The notes beneath the pieces were generated by a model. It was not told where the DNA came from and did no database searches. It was given only the letters and a program-made list of their open reading frames with translations. Positions 20,993 to 30,539 of a stretch of DNA of 64,000 bases are shown here, piece after piece. The translations under genes and the position numbers were made by a program. Origin of the DNA: Gemmobacter sp. (GTDB taxonomy: Bacteria > Pseudomonadota > Alphaproteobacteria > Rhodobacterales > Rhodobacteraceae); assembly GCF_034676705.1 (NCBI RefSeq), contig NZ_JAUCBS010000002.1:10001-74000 (forward strand), read 5' to 3'. Numbering within the stretch: the stretch's first letter is position 1; every line of letters begins with the position of its first letter.

Positions 20993-21409
20993 ATGAGTGA
21001 CCATTTCGACCGTATCCGCGACAGCTTCGCGCGGCAAAGCTTCATGCAGACGCTTCAGGTGCGGCTGGACCATATCGGCCACGGCCGCTGCACCCTGGTG
21101 GCGCCGGTGCTGCCCACCACCACGCAGCAGCATGGCGCGGGGCATGCCGGCGTGACCTTCACCCTGGGCGATGTGGCCGCCGGCTATGCCGCGCTTTCCG
21201 TGCTGCCCGACGGCACCGAGGTGATGACGGCGGAGATCAAGATCAACCTGCTGCGCCCCGCCATGGGCGAGCTGCTGGAGGCCACAGGCGAGGTGCTGAA
21301 AGCCGGGCGCCGGCTGGTCGTGGTGAAATCCGACATCCACGCGATCAGCGGCGGCAAGCGCGCGCTGATCGCCACGATGCTGGGCACCATGGTGCCGGTC
21401 GATCCGTGA
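20993..21409 (+). CDS. PaaI-family hotdog thioesterase
   Basis: 138 residues. Hotdog-fold acyl-CoA thioesterase of the PaaI/YigI type. The core HGAGHAGVTFTLGDVAAGYAALSVLPDG is the family's central helix and active-site region. The substrate is unknown; these enzymes often clear unwanted acyl- or aryl-CoA esters. Its stop abuts the folD stop on the other strand (TGATCA at 21407-21412), so no intergenic base separates the two converging genes. Confidence 0.85.
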   Translation: MSDHFDRIRDSFARQSFMQTLQVRLDHIGHGRCTLVAPVLPTTTQQHGAGHAGVTFTLGDVAAGYAALSVLPDGTEVMTAEIKINLLRPAMGELLEATGEVLKAGRRLVVVKSDIHAISGGKRALIATMLGTMVPVDP

Positions 21410-22297
21410 TCAGGCGGTCAGGCCGGCGGGTTCGGGCAGGCCGTTGAGGCGGCAGCAGGCGGTCAGCGTATTGGCCAGCAGGCAGGCAATGGTCATCGGC
21501 CCCACCCCGCCCGGCACCGGGGTGATGGCGCCTGCCACCTCGGCCGCGCTGGCATAATCGACATCGCCGACCAGCTTGGTCTTGCCATCCACCTCGATCC
21601 GGTTGATCCCCACGTCGATCACCGTGGCGCCCGGTTTCACCCAGTCGCCCTGGATCATCCGCGGACGGCCGACGGCGGCCACCAGAATATCGGCCCGCCG
21701 ACAGACCTCGGGCAGGTTGCGGGTGCGGGAATGGGCCAGGGTGACCGTGCAGTTCTGCGCCAGCAGCAATTGCGCCATCGGCTTGCCGACGATGTTCGAC
21801 CGGCCGACCACCACAACCTCCAGCCCCGACAGATCGCCCAGATGGTCGCGCAGCAGCATCAGGCTGCCCAGCGGCGTGCAGGGCACCATCGCCTTTTGCC
21901 CCGTGCCCAGCAGCCCGACGTTCGAGATATGGAACCCGTCCACATCCTTGGCCGGATCAATCGCGTTGATCACCAGATCGGCGTTCAGATGGCCCGGCAG
22001 CGGCATCTGCACCAGAATGCCATGCACGGCCGGATCGGCATTCAACTCGGCCACCACGGCCATCAGATCGGCCTCGGACGTGTCGGCCGGCAGGCGGCGT
22101 TCGAACCCGGCCATGCCGACTTCGGCCACCATCTTGCCCTTGTTGCGCACGTAAATCTGGCTTGCCGGATCCTCGCCCACCAGCACCACCGCCAGCCCCG
22201 GCACCACGCCCTGCCCGGCCAGCCGCGCCACATGTTCGGCCACCTGCGCCCGCACGCGGGCTGCGAATGCCTTGCCGTCGATCACCTTCGCCGTCAT
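21410..22297 (-). CDS. folD: methylenetetrahydrofolate dehydrogenase/cyclohydrolase
   Basis: 295 residues. Bifunctional cytosolic enzyme interconverting 5,10-methylene-, methenyl- and 10-formyl-tetrahydrofolate with NADP+. The motifs YVRNKGKMVAEVGM (catalytic Lys), GILVQMPLPGHL, DVDGFH and PGGVGPMTIACLLANT are all present. It lies 3 bases downstream of the chorismate mutase gene and in the same operon as fhs, whose product supplies its 10-formyl-THF substrate. Confidence 0.97.
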   Translation of the reverse strand: MTAKVIDGKAFAARVRAQVAEHVARLAGQGVVPGLAVVLVGEDPASQIYVRNKGKMVAEVGMAGFERRLPADTSEADLMAVVAELNADPAVHGILVQMPLPGHLNADLVINAIDPAKDVDGFHISNVGLLGTGQKAMVPCTPLGSLMLLRDHLGDLSGLEVVVVGRSNIVGKPMAQLLLAQNCTVTLAHSRTRNLPEVCRRADILVAAVGRPRMIQGDWVKPGATVIDVGINRIEVDGKTKLVGDVDYASAAEVAGAITPVPGGVGPMTIACLLANTLTACCRLNGLPEPAGLTA

Positions 22298-22300
22298 GTC

Positions 22301-22612
22301 TTACCCTCTCCGCACGCTGTCGGCGCCCAGATGCGCCTCTTCCCGCGCGATCGACCAGTCGATCAGGCGGCGCCACAGATCCTCGGCCAGATCGGGCGCC
22401 AGACCGCCGGCGGCGGCCAGACGGCGGACATTGGCCACCACTTCCTCGACCCTGCCCGGAATGCGCGCGGGCAGGCCGTTGCCCGCCTTGATCTGCGCCG
22501 CCCGGTCGATGAAACCCGAGCGTTCCGCCAGCAGCGCCACCAGCGCGGCATCCAGCCGGTCGATCTCGGCCCGCAGTTGGCCCATGTCGGCACAGTCGGC
22601 TGGCTTGCGCAT
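22301..22612 (-). CDS. monofunctional chorismate mutase, AroQ type
   Basis: 103 residues from ATG 22612, which has an AAGGGGGAA site 6 bases upstream. Converts chorismate to prephenate. The all-helical AroQ fold is recognisable from LRAEIDRLDAALVALLAERSGFIDRAAQIK and the later RVEEVVANVRRLA. No signal peptide, so cytosolic. It sits between fhs and folD, with 82 and 3 bases of spacing. Prephenate dehydratase (pheA) is in this window too, some 30 kb away. A pchB-like isochorismate lyase role is possible for this fold but less likely here. Confidence 0.88.
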   Translation of the reverse strand: MRKPADCADMGQLRAEIDRLDAALVALLAERSGFIDRAAQIKAGNGLPARIPGRVEEVVANVRRLAAAGGLAPDLAEDLWRRLIDWSIAREEAHLGADSVRRG

Positions 22613-22694
22613 CGCGTCTTCCCCCTTGCAGGTTTCCGCGCCCTCATACGACCATGCTGCAAGCGCGAAAAGCCTTATTCGCCTGCGCGCGGGG

Positions 22695-24365
22695 TCAGAA
22701 CAGCCCTTCGACGTGCCCCTCGGCATCCAGCCCGATGGTTTCGGCGGCCGGACGGCGCGGCAGGCCCGGCATGGTCATGATCTCGCCGCAGATCGCCACG
22801 ACGAAACCGGCGCCGGCCGAAAGCCGCACCTCGCGCACCGGCACGGTATGCCCTTCGGGGGCGCCGCGCAGCGACGGGTCGGTCGAAAAGGAATACTGCG
22901 TCTTGGCCATGCAGACCGGCAGGTTGCCGTGCCCTGCCGCCTCCCAGGCGGCCAGCTGGTCGCGCACCGCCTTGTCGGCCGTCACCCGGCCGGCATGGTA
23001 GATGCGGGTCGCCACCGTTTCGATCTTGGCCATCAGGCGCATGTCGTCGGGATAGAGCGGCGCGAACCGCGCCGTGCCGCCTTCGGCCAGCGCCACCACC
23101 TTGCGCGCCAGATCCTCGGCCCCCGCCCCGCCAAGCGCCCAGTGCCGGCACAGCACCGCCTCGGCGCCATGCGCGGCGGAATACTCCTGCACGGCCTTGA
23201 TCTCGCCCCCGGTATCGGTGCCGAAATGGTTGATCGCCACCACCACCGGCACGCCGAAGCCGCGCACATTGGCGATATGCCGGCCCAGGTTGACGCAGCC
23301 GCGCTGCACGGCCGCCACGTTCTCGGCCGCCAGATCGGTGCGATCTACCCCGCCGTTCATCTTCAGCGCCCGCACCGTGGCCACGATCACCGCCGCAGCC
23401 GGCGTCAGACCGGCCTTGCGGCACTTGATGTCAAAGAACTTCTCGGCCCCCAGATCGGCGCCGAAACCTGCCTCGGTCACCACGTAATCCGCCAGTTTCA
23501 GCGCGGTGCGGGTGGCGATGACGGAATTGCAGCCATGGGCGATATTGGCGAACGGCCCGCCATGCACAAAGGCCGGGGTGTTTTCCAGCGTCTGCACCAG
23601 GTTCGGCTGCATCGCATCCTTGAGCAGCACGGTCATCGCGCCGTCGGCCTTCAGGTCACGTGCGTGGATCGGCTGCTTTTCACGGGTATAGGCCACGATG
23701 ATCCGGCCCAGCCGGGCTTGCAGGTCGGCCAGATCCTCGGCCAGGCACAGGATGGCCATCACCTCTGACGCCACGGTGATGTCGAACCCGGTCTGGCGCG
23801 GAAAGCCGTTCGGCACCCCGCCCAGGCCCACGACCACATCGCGCAGCGCGCGGTCGTTCATGTCCATCACCCGGCGCCAGACGATGCGGCGCTCGTCGAT
23901 GTCCAGTTCGTTGCCCCAGTAGATGTGATTGTCGATCATCGCCGCCAGCAGGTTGTGGGCCGCGGTGATCGCGTGGAAATCGCCGGTGAAGTGAAGGTTC
24001 ATCTCCTCCATCGGCACGACCTGCGCCATGCCGCCACCCGCCGCGCCGCCCTTCATGCCGAAATTCGGGCCAAGGCTCGCCTCGCGGATGCAGATCGCCG
24101 CCCGCTGGCCGATGCGGGCCAAGGCATCGCCCAGGCCAACGGTGGTGGTCGTCTTGCCTTCGCCGGCCGGGGTGGGGTTGATCGCGGTCACCAGAACCAG
24201 CTTGCCGGTGGGACGGTCGGCCAGGTTGCGGATGAAGTCCTGCGTCACCTTCGCCTTGTCGTGGCCATAGGGCAGCAGCGCATCCGACGGGATGCCCAGC
24301 CGGGCGCCAATCTCTTGGATCGGCAGTTTGCGGGCGGCGCGGGCGATTTCCAGATCGGTCGTCAT
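22695..24365 (-). CDS. fhs: formate-tetrahydrofolate ligase
   Basis: 556 residues from ATG 24365, with an ACAGGAG site. ATP-dependent synthesis of 10-formyl-THF from formate and THF. The P-loop PTPAGEGKTTTTVGLGDAL, EASLGPNFGMKGGAAGGG and FVHGGPFANIAHGCNS are diagnostic. First gene of the fhs - chorismate mutase - folD unit, giving a short route from formate to methylene-THF for serine, purine and methionine synthesis. Confidence 0.97.
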   Translation of the reverse strand: MTTDLEIARAARKLPIQEIGARLGIPSDALLPYGHDKAKVTQDFIRNLADRPTGKLVLVTAINPTPAGEGKTTTTVGLGDALARIGQRAAICIREASLGPNFGMKGGAAGGGMAQVVPMEEMNLHFTGDFHAITAAHNLLAAMIDNHIYWGNELDIDERRIVWRRVMDMNDRALRDVVVGLGGVPNGFPRQTGFDITVASEVMAILCLAEDLADLQARLGRIIVAYTREKQPIHARDLKADGAMTVLLKDAMQPNLVQTLENTPAFVHGGPFANIAHGCNSVIATRTALKLADYVVTEAGFGADLGAEKFFDIKCRKAGLTPAAAVIVATVRALKMNGGVDRTDLAAENVAAVQRGCVNLGRHIANVRGFGVPVVVAINHFGTDTGGEIKAVQEYSAAHGAEAVLCRHWALGGAGAEDLARKVVALAEGGTARFAPLYPDDMRLMAKIETVATRIYHAGRVTADKAVRDQLAAWEAAGHGNLPVCMAKTQYSFSTDPSLRGAPEGHTVPVREVRLSAGAGFVVAICGEIMTMPGLPRRPAAETIGLDAEGHVEGLF

Positions 24366-24437
24366 GCTGGCTCCTGTCGGCGGTCGGCCCTGAATAGCCG
24401 CCCCTGCCGGCATGTTCAAACCCAAGGGCGCAACGAA

Positions 24438-24467
24438 AAACCCCGGGGCGCATCGGCCCCGGGGTTT
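24438..24467 (-). terminator. Rho-independent terminator, ftsH 3' end
   Basis: Perfect 12-bp stem AAACCCCGGGGC / GCCCCGGGGTTT with a 6-base loop, 19 bases past the ftsH stop. It ends the tol-pal-tilS-ftsH unit and separates it from fhs. Confidence 0.85.
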
Positions 24468-24485
24468 CATGCTGTCCCGTGCGGG

Positions 24486-26399
24486 TCAGGCGCTGGGTTC
24501 GGGTTCCATGCCACCGCCGCTGGCGCGCGGCTTGGTTTTCGGAATGGCCACCAGGTTCGACAACCCGCCGCCCTGGCTGGGGGTGCTGCCCGAATCATCG
24601 TCGCCGCCCAGCTGTTCGCCCGCGATCACGCGGCTGATCTCGTCGCCGGTCAGGGTTTCGTATTCCAGCAGGCCCTGGGCCAGACGCTCGAAATCCTCGT
24701 TCTTTTCCAGCAGGATCTTGCGCGCGGTCTCATAGCCTTCGTCGATCAGGCGCTTCACCTCATCCTCGATCAGCCGCTTGGTTTCGGCCGAGACGGAGAA
24801 GCCGCCGGTATTGCCCTGATAGCCCTCATGCGCCTCGGCATAGTCGATGTTGCCGACCAGATCCGACATGCCCCAGCGCATCACCATGGCGCGGGCCAGG
24901 GCGCTGGCCTGCTGGATGTCGCCGGTTGGGCCGTTCGACACGCGGTCGTCGCCGAACTTGATGATCTCGGCCGCCTTGCCCGCCATGGTCATGGCGATCT
25001 TTTCGCGCGCCTCGTCCTTGTGGAATTCCAGCCGGTCCATTTCCGGCAAGGACACCACCATCCCCAGCGCGCCGCCGCGCGGGATGATCGTCGCCTTGTA
25101 GACCGGGTCGCATTTCGGCAGGTTGATCCCGACGATGGCATGCCCAGCCTCGTGATAGGCGGTCATTTCCTTTTGCGCCGGGGTCAGCACCATGGACCGG
25201 CGGGCGACGCCCATGATCACCTTGTCCTTGGCATTCTCGAAATCCTCCATCGTGACAAAGCGGCGGCCGACGCGGGCGGCCAGCAGTGCCGCCTCGTTCA
25301 CGATGTTCATCAGATCGGCGCCCGAAAAGCCCGGCGTGCCGCGCGCGATGGTGCGCAGATCGACATCGGGGCCCAGCGGAACCTTGCGGGCATGCACCGA
25401 CAGGATCTTTTCGCGGCCTTTGATATCGGGGTTCGGCACGTGGATCTGGCGGTCGAACCGGCCGGGGCGCAGCAGGGCGGGGTCCAGCACATCCTTGCGG
25501 TTGGTGGCGGCGATGATGATCACGCCTTCATTCGCCTCGAACCCGTCCATTTCCACCAGCAGCTGGTTCAGCGTCTGTTCGCGTTCGTCGTTGCCACCGC
25601 CGATGCCGACGCCGCGCGCGCGGCCCACCGCGTCGATTTCGTCGATGAAGACGATGCAGGGGGCGTTCTTTTTCGCCTGTTCGAACATGTCGCGCACGCG
25701 GGAGGCGCCCACACCGACGAACATTTCCACAAAGTCGGAACCCGAAATGGTAAAGAACGGCACCCCTGCCTCACCAGCAATCGCGCGGGCCAGCAGGGTT
25801 TTCCCGGTGCCGGGCGGGCCGACCAGCAGCGCGCCTTTGGGGATCTTGCCGCCCAGACGGCTGAATTTCTGCGGATTGCGCAGGAATTCGACGATTTCTT
25901 CCAGCTCTTCCTTGGCCTCGTCGATGCCGGCCACGTCATCGAACGTCACGCGGCCATGCTTTTCGGTCAGCAGCTTGGCCCGGCTTTTGCCAAAGCCCAT
26001 CGCACCGCCGCGGCCACCGCCCTGCATGCGGTTCATGAAAAAGATCCAGATGCCGATCAGGATCAGGAAGGGCATCCACAGCGACAGAATCGACATCAGG
26101 CCCGATTCTTCCTGCGGCACGGCCCGCACCTCGACGCTTTTGGCGATCAGGCGGTCGGTCAGGTTTTCGCCTTCGGGCTTGATGGTGACATAGCGGCTGC
26201 CATCCTTGCCCTGCACATCCACCTTCTCGCCATCCAGCGTGACGGCGGCCACCGCCCCCTGGTCCACCCGCTGGATGAACTCGGAATACGACAGGGTGCG
26301 CGACGATGTCGTCTGCTGCCCGCCCCCGAACAGCGAGAACAGCGTGACGATCAGCACCAGAAGCACGACCCAGAAGGCAATGTTGCGTGCGTTGCCCAA
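24486..26399 (-). CDS. ftsH: ATP-dependent zinc metalloprotease FtsH
   Basis: 637 residues. Membrane-anchored AAA+ protease that removes misfolded membrane proteins and regulators. Two N-terminal helices (about 6-24 and 102-121) flank a small periplasmic domain. Walker A GPPGTGKT is at 194-201, Walker B FIDEID at 251-256, the second region of homology around RPGRFDRQI, and zinc site HEAGH at 416-420. The start appears to be TTG: the only upstream ATG is out of frame, and GGGAG lies 7 bases before the TTG. The tail is glycine/proline-rich. It lies 72 bases after tilS. Confidence 0.97.
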   Translation of the reverse strand: MGNARNIAFWVVLLVLIVTLFSLFGGGQQTTSSRTLSYSEFIQRVDQGAVAAVTLDGEKVDVQGKDGSRYVTIKPEGENLTDRLIAKSVEVRAVPQEESGLMSILSLWMPFLILIGIWIFFMNRMQGGGRGGAMGFGKSRAKLLTEKHGRVTFDDVAGIDEAKEELEEIVEFLRNPQKFSRLGGKIPKGALLVGPPGTGKTLLARAIAGEAGVPFFTISGSDFVEMFVGVGASRVRDMFEQAKKNAPCIVFIDEIDAVGRARGVGIGGGNDEREQTLNQLLVEMDGFEANEGVIIIAATNRKDVLDPALLRPGRFDRQIHVPNPDIKGREKILSVHARKVPLGPDVDLRTIARGTPGFSGADLMNIVNEAALLAARVGRRFVTMEDFENAKDKVIMGVARRSMVLTPAQKEMTAYHEAGHAIVGINLPKCDPVYKATIIPRGGALGMVVSLPEMDRLEFHKDEAREKIAMTMAGKAAEIIKFGDDRVSNGPTGDIQQASALARAMVMRWGMSDLVGNIDYAEAHEGYQGNTGGFSVSAETKRLIEDEVKRLIDEGYETARKILLEKNEDFERLAQGLLEYETLTGDEISRVIAGEQLGGDDDSGSTPSQGGGLSNLVAIPKTKPRASGGGMEPEPSA

Positions 26400-26471
26400 A
26401 TGAAATCTCCCATACGTCGGGCAGGGCGAGCCTGACCTGTTGGCGTTAAGATAAGGATAACGGCGCCGGGT

Positions 26472-27678
26472 TCAATGCGCGAACGGCGCGATCGCGAAAC
26501 TTGGCCGCAGTTCGGCGGCCCAATCGGGGCCAAGGCCGGCCAGCGGGGCCGCCACCAGCGCGCCGCCCTGCCACACTGCCGGCCCCGCCAGCTGCGAGGC
26601 GCGAGGCAACCCGGCCGCCCGCCAGTCGGGGCATTGCGCGATGCCGCCCCCCAGCGCGCGCACCACCAGCCCCGGGGCCTGCGGGCCGCGCAGGCGCCAG
26701 CGATTGTCCCATTCGTCGGTCACCGGCACCTCCAATGCCTTGACCACCTGCCATTCCCGGGCGATGCGCCATGTTGCGCCCTTGCGGGTCACAAGGCAAC
26801 CGGCCAGCGTGTGCCGCCCCCCCACGGCCAGACGGGCCATCAGGTCGGCCAGCCCGGCATGGCGCACCGGCCAGTCCTGCCCGCCGACGATGCGCAGCCC
26901 GGCGACCAGCAGGCGGCGCATCACCTCGGGGCCCGCATCGCCGGCGGCAATCAGCAGATCGCCGCCCTGCAGGGTCACCCGGGCGGCCCATTCGCGCGCC
27001 ATCACCTCGGCCAGCAGGCTGCGGGCATCGGCCAGTGCGGCGGCGCTGTGGGCGATGGCGGCGCCGCCGATGCCAAGCCCCTCCAGCCCCTTGCGGATGC
27101 GGATGCGGGCGTAGCTGTCATCGGTGTTCGACGGGTCATCGGCCCAGGCAATGCCCCGTGCCACCAGATGGGCGCGCAGGTCGGCGCGGGGAATATCCAG
27201 CAAGGGCCGCGCCCATGTCGTGCCATCGCGCCGGAACAGCGGCGCCATCCGCGCCAGCCCGTCCAGCCCCGAGGCGCGGCCCAGCCGGATCAGAAAGGTT
27301 TCCGCCACATCATCGCGGGTATGGCCCAGCCACACCTGCGCCACCCCCCTGCCCGGCCGCCCAATCGCCGATCAGCCGATAGCGCGCGGCGCGGGCCGCG
27401 GCTTGCAGGTTGCCGCTGCCATCCCAGCCGGTCCAGCGCAGCGTGGTATGCGCGATACCCCGGTCGGCACAGATCTGCGCCACCATCGCCGCCTCGGCCG
27501 CCGCCTCGGGGCGCAACCCGTGGTCCAGCGTGACAGCCAGCACGCGCTGGCCATCGGCCAGCGTCGCCACCAGATCCAGCAGGGCCAGGGAATCGCTGCC
27601 GCCCGAGACCGCAACGGCGACCGGGCCCGGCGGCATCGCCGCCAGCGCCCGGGCAACGGCGGCGCCCGGCGCGGTCAC
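26472..27678 (-). pseudogene. tilS: tRNA(Ile)-lysidine synthase tilS, interrupted by a 1-base frameshift
   Basis: TilS converts C34 of tRNA-Ile(CAU) to lysidine so that AUA is read as Ile. The N-terminal half starts at GTG 27678, overlapping the cpoB stop as GTGA, and carries the PP-loop SGGSDS (residues 25-30). That frame reaches GDWAAGQG and then runs into a stop. The correct continuation, VAQVWLGHTRDDVAETFLIRLGR, lies in another frame. Removing one G from the G6 run at 27344-27349 joins the two into a normal 401-residue TilS. Because tilS is normally essential, a sequencing or assembly indel is the likeliest cause. Confidence 0.85.
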
Positions 27679-28472
27679 GGGCAGGCCAACGCCGTGCGTT
27701 CGGTCTGGGCCAGCCCTTCGGCCGGGTTGCCGGGGTAGCGCACGCCAACCTCGCCCAGCGTCAGGCAGGCCTCGTGGACCTGCCCCAGCCGCCCCAGCGC
27801 CCGGCCAAGGCGCACCAGCGCCTCGGGGGCACGGGGGGCATCGGGATAGCCGGAAAAGCTGTCCAGATAGCTGCGGGCGGCGGCGGCGGTATCGCCCAGC
27901 CCCTCCAGCGCCTCGCCGCGCAGGAACAGCACCTCGCCTGTCAGGGGGCCGTTCGGCCAGGCCGCGGCATGGGCCGCAAAGAGACCTTCGGCGGTGCGAA
28001 AGTCACCCTGACCGAGCACCCCCCGGGCCCGGTCGAAATCCGCCTGTTCGCCCACGGCCGTCTGCGGCTTGGGCGTGGCCGGCGCGGCCGCTGCGGGTTT
28101 GTCGCCGCCCAGCGACGGGGTGGTCGGCAGCGCCGAAACGTCGCCGCCTTCCAGTTCGGTGACGCGGAATTCCAGATCGCCCAGCCGGTTGGTGCCATCG
28201 GCCACCACGCGGTTCACGCGCAGTTCCAGTTCCTCGGTCCGGCCGGTCAGGCGCATCAGTTCGGATTCCAGCGCCTCCATGCGTTCCAACATGCTGGCAC
28301 CGCCGGGGCGGGCCACCGCCCCGGTCGTCATCAGTTCCGACCGCAGCGACGACAGTTCGCCCCCCAGCTGCGTCAGCTCGGCGCGGATGTCGGCCAGGGT
28401 CTCGGCCCGGTCCTGCGCGGCCCCTGCCAGCGGCCACAGGGCCAGCGTCAGCGCAACGATCAGACGGCGCAT
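27675..28472 (-). CDS. cpoB: Tol-Pal coordinator CpoB (YbgF)
   Basis: 265 residues. Periplasmic protein that links the Tol-Pal machine to peptidoglycan synthesis during division. A signal peptide ends near AGA-AQ (about residue 19). Then comes a coiled-coil trimerisation segment (about 22-110), an alanine/proline linker, and C-terminal TPR repeats (FDRARGVLGQGDFRTAEGLF, GNPAEGLAQTERTAL). One base separates it from the pal stop, and its own stop overlaps the tilS start. Confidence 0.9.
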   Translation of the reverse strand: MRRLIVALTLALWPLAGAAQDRAETLADIRAELTQLGGELSSLRSELMTTGAVARPGGASMLERMEALESELMRLTGRTEELELRVNRVVADGTNRLGDLEFRVTELEGGDVSALPTTPSLGGDKPAAAAPATPKPQTAVGEQADFDRARGVLGQGDFRTAEGLFAAHAAAWPNGPLTGEVLFLRGEALEGLGDTAAAARSYLDSFSGYPDAPRAPEALVRLGRALGRLGQVHEACLTLGEVGVRYPGNPAEGLAQTERTALACP

Positions 28473-28473
28473 G

Positions 28474-29007
28474 TCAGCCGCCAGCCCCGACCGACAACAC
28501 CGTCACGGCGCGGCGGTTCTGGGAATAGCAGGCTTCGGTCGAACACACCTCGATCGGACGTTCCTTGCCATAGCTGATGGTCCGCAGCCGCGCGGGCGAG
28601 ATGCCTTGCGAGATCAGGTAATCCTGCGCAGCCGCCGCCCGGCGGGCGCCCAGTGCAAGGTTGTATTCGCGGGTGCCCTGTTCGTCGGCATGGCCTTCGA
28701 CGATGATGGCATAATGCGGGTTGGCGTTCAGCCACTGCGCCTGCCCTGACAGGACCGACCGCCCATCGGGCGACAGCGTGTGCTGATCCACCGCGAACAG
28801 CACGCGGTCACCGACGCGCTGCTGGAAATAGGCCAGCGATTTCGGATCGTTCGGGTCGCCCAGACCCGTGGTGCCCACGCCGCCGGCGCCATAGCCGCCG
28901 GTCCCGCCGGCGCCACCTGCGCCGCCCTGGCCATAACGATCGGGGTTGTTGCACGCCGCGAGGCCGAGCGCGGCGATCAGCAGAGCGGCCTTGGTAAGAT
29001 GGCGCAT
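28474..29007 (-). CDS. pal: peptidoglycan-associated lipoprotein Pal
   Basis: 177 residues from ATG 29007 (ACAGGAC site). Lipobox LAAC places a lipidated cysteine after the signal peptide. A glycine-rich linker follows (GGAGGAGGTGGYGAGG). The C-terminal OmpA-like domain binds peptidoglycan; its signature is IIVEGHADEQGTREYNLALG. Outer-membrane anchor of the Tol-Pal complex. It lies 98 bases after tolB in the tol operon. Confidence 0.96.
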   Translation of the reverse strand: MRHLTKAALLIAALGLAACNNPDRYGQGGAGGAGGTGGYGAGGVGTTGLGDPNDPKSLAYFQQRVGDRVLFAVDQHTLSPDGRSVLSGQAQWLNANPHYAIIVEGHADEQGTREYNLALGARRAAAAQDYLISQGISPARLRTISYGKERPIEVCSTEACYSQNRRAVTVLSVGAGG

Positions 29008-29105
29008 GTCCTGTTTTCCGTTCCTTGTCTGGCCGCGACTGCCCGGCGCGGCGTCGATTTCCGTTCTATCACCGTTGGGGGGCAATGGGAATCACCCCCC
29101 GGCCG

Positions 29106-30449
29106 TTACGGCAGCAGGGGCGACCAGGCCGGGTCGGACGCGCCGCCCTGCACCTGCACCATGCGCGGCGGGTTGCGGCCGGTGATGTCCACGCTGAACA
29201 TGCCGGGCGTGCCCGCAGGCCCCGCGCTTTCGCGGGTGAACATGATGACACGGCCGTTCGGCGCCCAGGTCGGGCCTTCGTCCAGGAAGCTGGCGGTCAG
29301 CAGGCGTTCTTCCGACCCGTCGGTGCGCATCACGCCAATGTGGAACCGGCCGTCCAGCTGCTTGGTAAAGGCGATCAGATCGCCGCGCGGCGACCAGACG
29401 GGCGTGCCATAGCGGCCACGCCCCTGGCTGATGCGCTGCGGCTCGCCGCCCGAGGCGGACATGACGTAAATCTGCGACGCCCCGGTGCGGTCGGATTCAA
29501 AGGTGATCTGGCTGCCATCCGGGCTGAACGACGGCGCCGTTTCGATCGACGGGGCCGAGGTCAGGCGGCTGGTCTGGCCGCTGGCGGTGTCCAGCCGATA
29601 CAGGTCGGTGTTGCCCCCCTGGGCCGAGGAAAACACCACCGTGCGCCCATCGGGGGCAAAGCGCGGGGCAAAGGTCATTTCCCCCGGCAGCTGGCCCAGC
29701 CCACGGCGCGACCCGCTGGCCACATCCATCAGCACGATCTGCGGAAAGCCGCTTTCATACGAGGTATAAAGGATGCGGTCGCCGGTGGGCGAAAACCGCG
29801 GTGCCAGCACCAGGGCGCGGCTGTCGGTCAGGTATTGCAGGTTGGCGCCATCGTAATCCGCCACTGCCAGCCGCTTGGCGCGCTGGTTCTTCGGCCCGGT
29901 TTCCGACACGAACACGATGCGGGTATCGAAATAGCCCGATTCCCCGGTGATCCGGGCATAGACGGCATCGGCCACCTTGTGGGCCATGCGGCGCCAGCTT
30001 TGCGTGGTGCCGACGAATTGCAGCCCCTCGCCCAGTTGCTGGCCGGCGAACACGTCGAACAGGCGGAACTTCACCACCAGACGGCTGCCCTGCACGCTGA
30101 CAGCCCCGGTGATCAGCGCCTGCGCGTTGACGGCGCGCCAATCCTCGAACTGCACCGGCGCGTCAAAGCTGGCCACGCGCGAGATATGGGCCGAGGCGGG
30201 GATTTCCCGGAACAGCCCCGTGTTGGCCAGATCCTGCACCACCAGCCGCGAGATATCGGCCGCCGCCTGCCCGCCACCTTCGGCGACGAACTGCGGCAGG
30301 GCAAAGGGCATCGGCTCGATCACCCCGTCGGTAAAGCGCAGCTTCAGCTGCGCCTGCGCAGCGGTCGGGGCCAGCACCGGCAAGGCCACAGCCACCGCCA
30401 GTGCCACGGCCCAGAACCGCAGCGAATGGAAAATGCGTGTCTTGGTCAT
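29106..30449 (-). CDS. tolB: Tol-Pal periplasmic beta-propeller TolB
   Basis: 447 residues. The signal peptide ends near AQA-QL (about residue 33). The N-terminal domain contacts TolA and the C-terminal six-bladed propeller binds Pal. Repeated blade motifs are visible: SPTGDRILYTS, APDGRTVVFSS, SPDGSQITFES, SPRGDLIAFTK, APNGRVIMFTR. Complete. A 90-base gap separates it from tolA. Confidence 0.96.
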   Translation of the reverse strand: MTKTRIFHSLRFWAVALAVAVALPVLAPTAAQAQLKLRFTDGVIEPMPFALPQFVAEGGGQAAADISRLVVQDLANTGLFREIPASAHISRVASFDAPVQFEDWRAVNAQALITGAVSVQGSRLVVKFRLFDVFAGQQLGEGLQFVGTTQSWRRMAHKVADAVYARITGESGYFDTRIVFVSETGPKNQRAKRLAVADYDGANLQYLTDSRALVLAPRFSPTGDRILYTSYESGFPQIVLMDVASGSRRGLGQLPGEMTFAPRFAPDGRTVVFSSAQGGNTDLYRLDTASGQTSRLTSAPSIETAPSFSPDGSQITFESDRTGASQIYVMSASGGEPQRISQGRGRYGTPVWSPRGDLIAFTKQLDGRFHIGVMRTDGSEERLLTASFLDEGPTWAPNGRVIMFTRESAGPAGTPGMFSVDITGRNPPRMVQVQGGASDPAWSPLLP

Positions 30450-30539
30450 AATCTGCCTCGGGTTGCCCCGCCCTCGTCCTTGGGCCTGCCCAGTCTGGTC
30501 CGGGGTCAGGCCATGTTCCAGTCACGTCTGCGCCAGCCG

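Noticed and set aside
27344..27349. Programmed ribosomal frameshifting as the explanation for the split tilS
   Set aside because: I see no convincing slippery heptamer plus downstream pseudoknot, and tilS is not known for recoding. A homopolymer indel is simpler, though slippage cannot be fully excluded.
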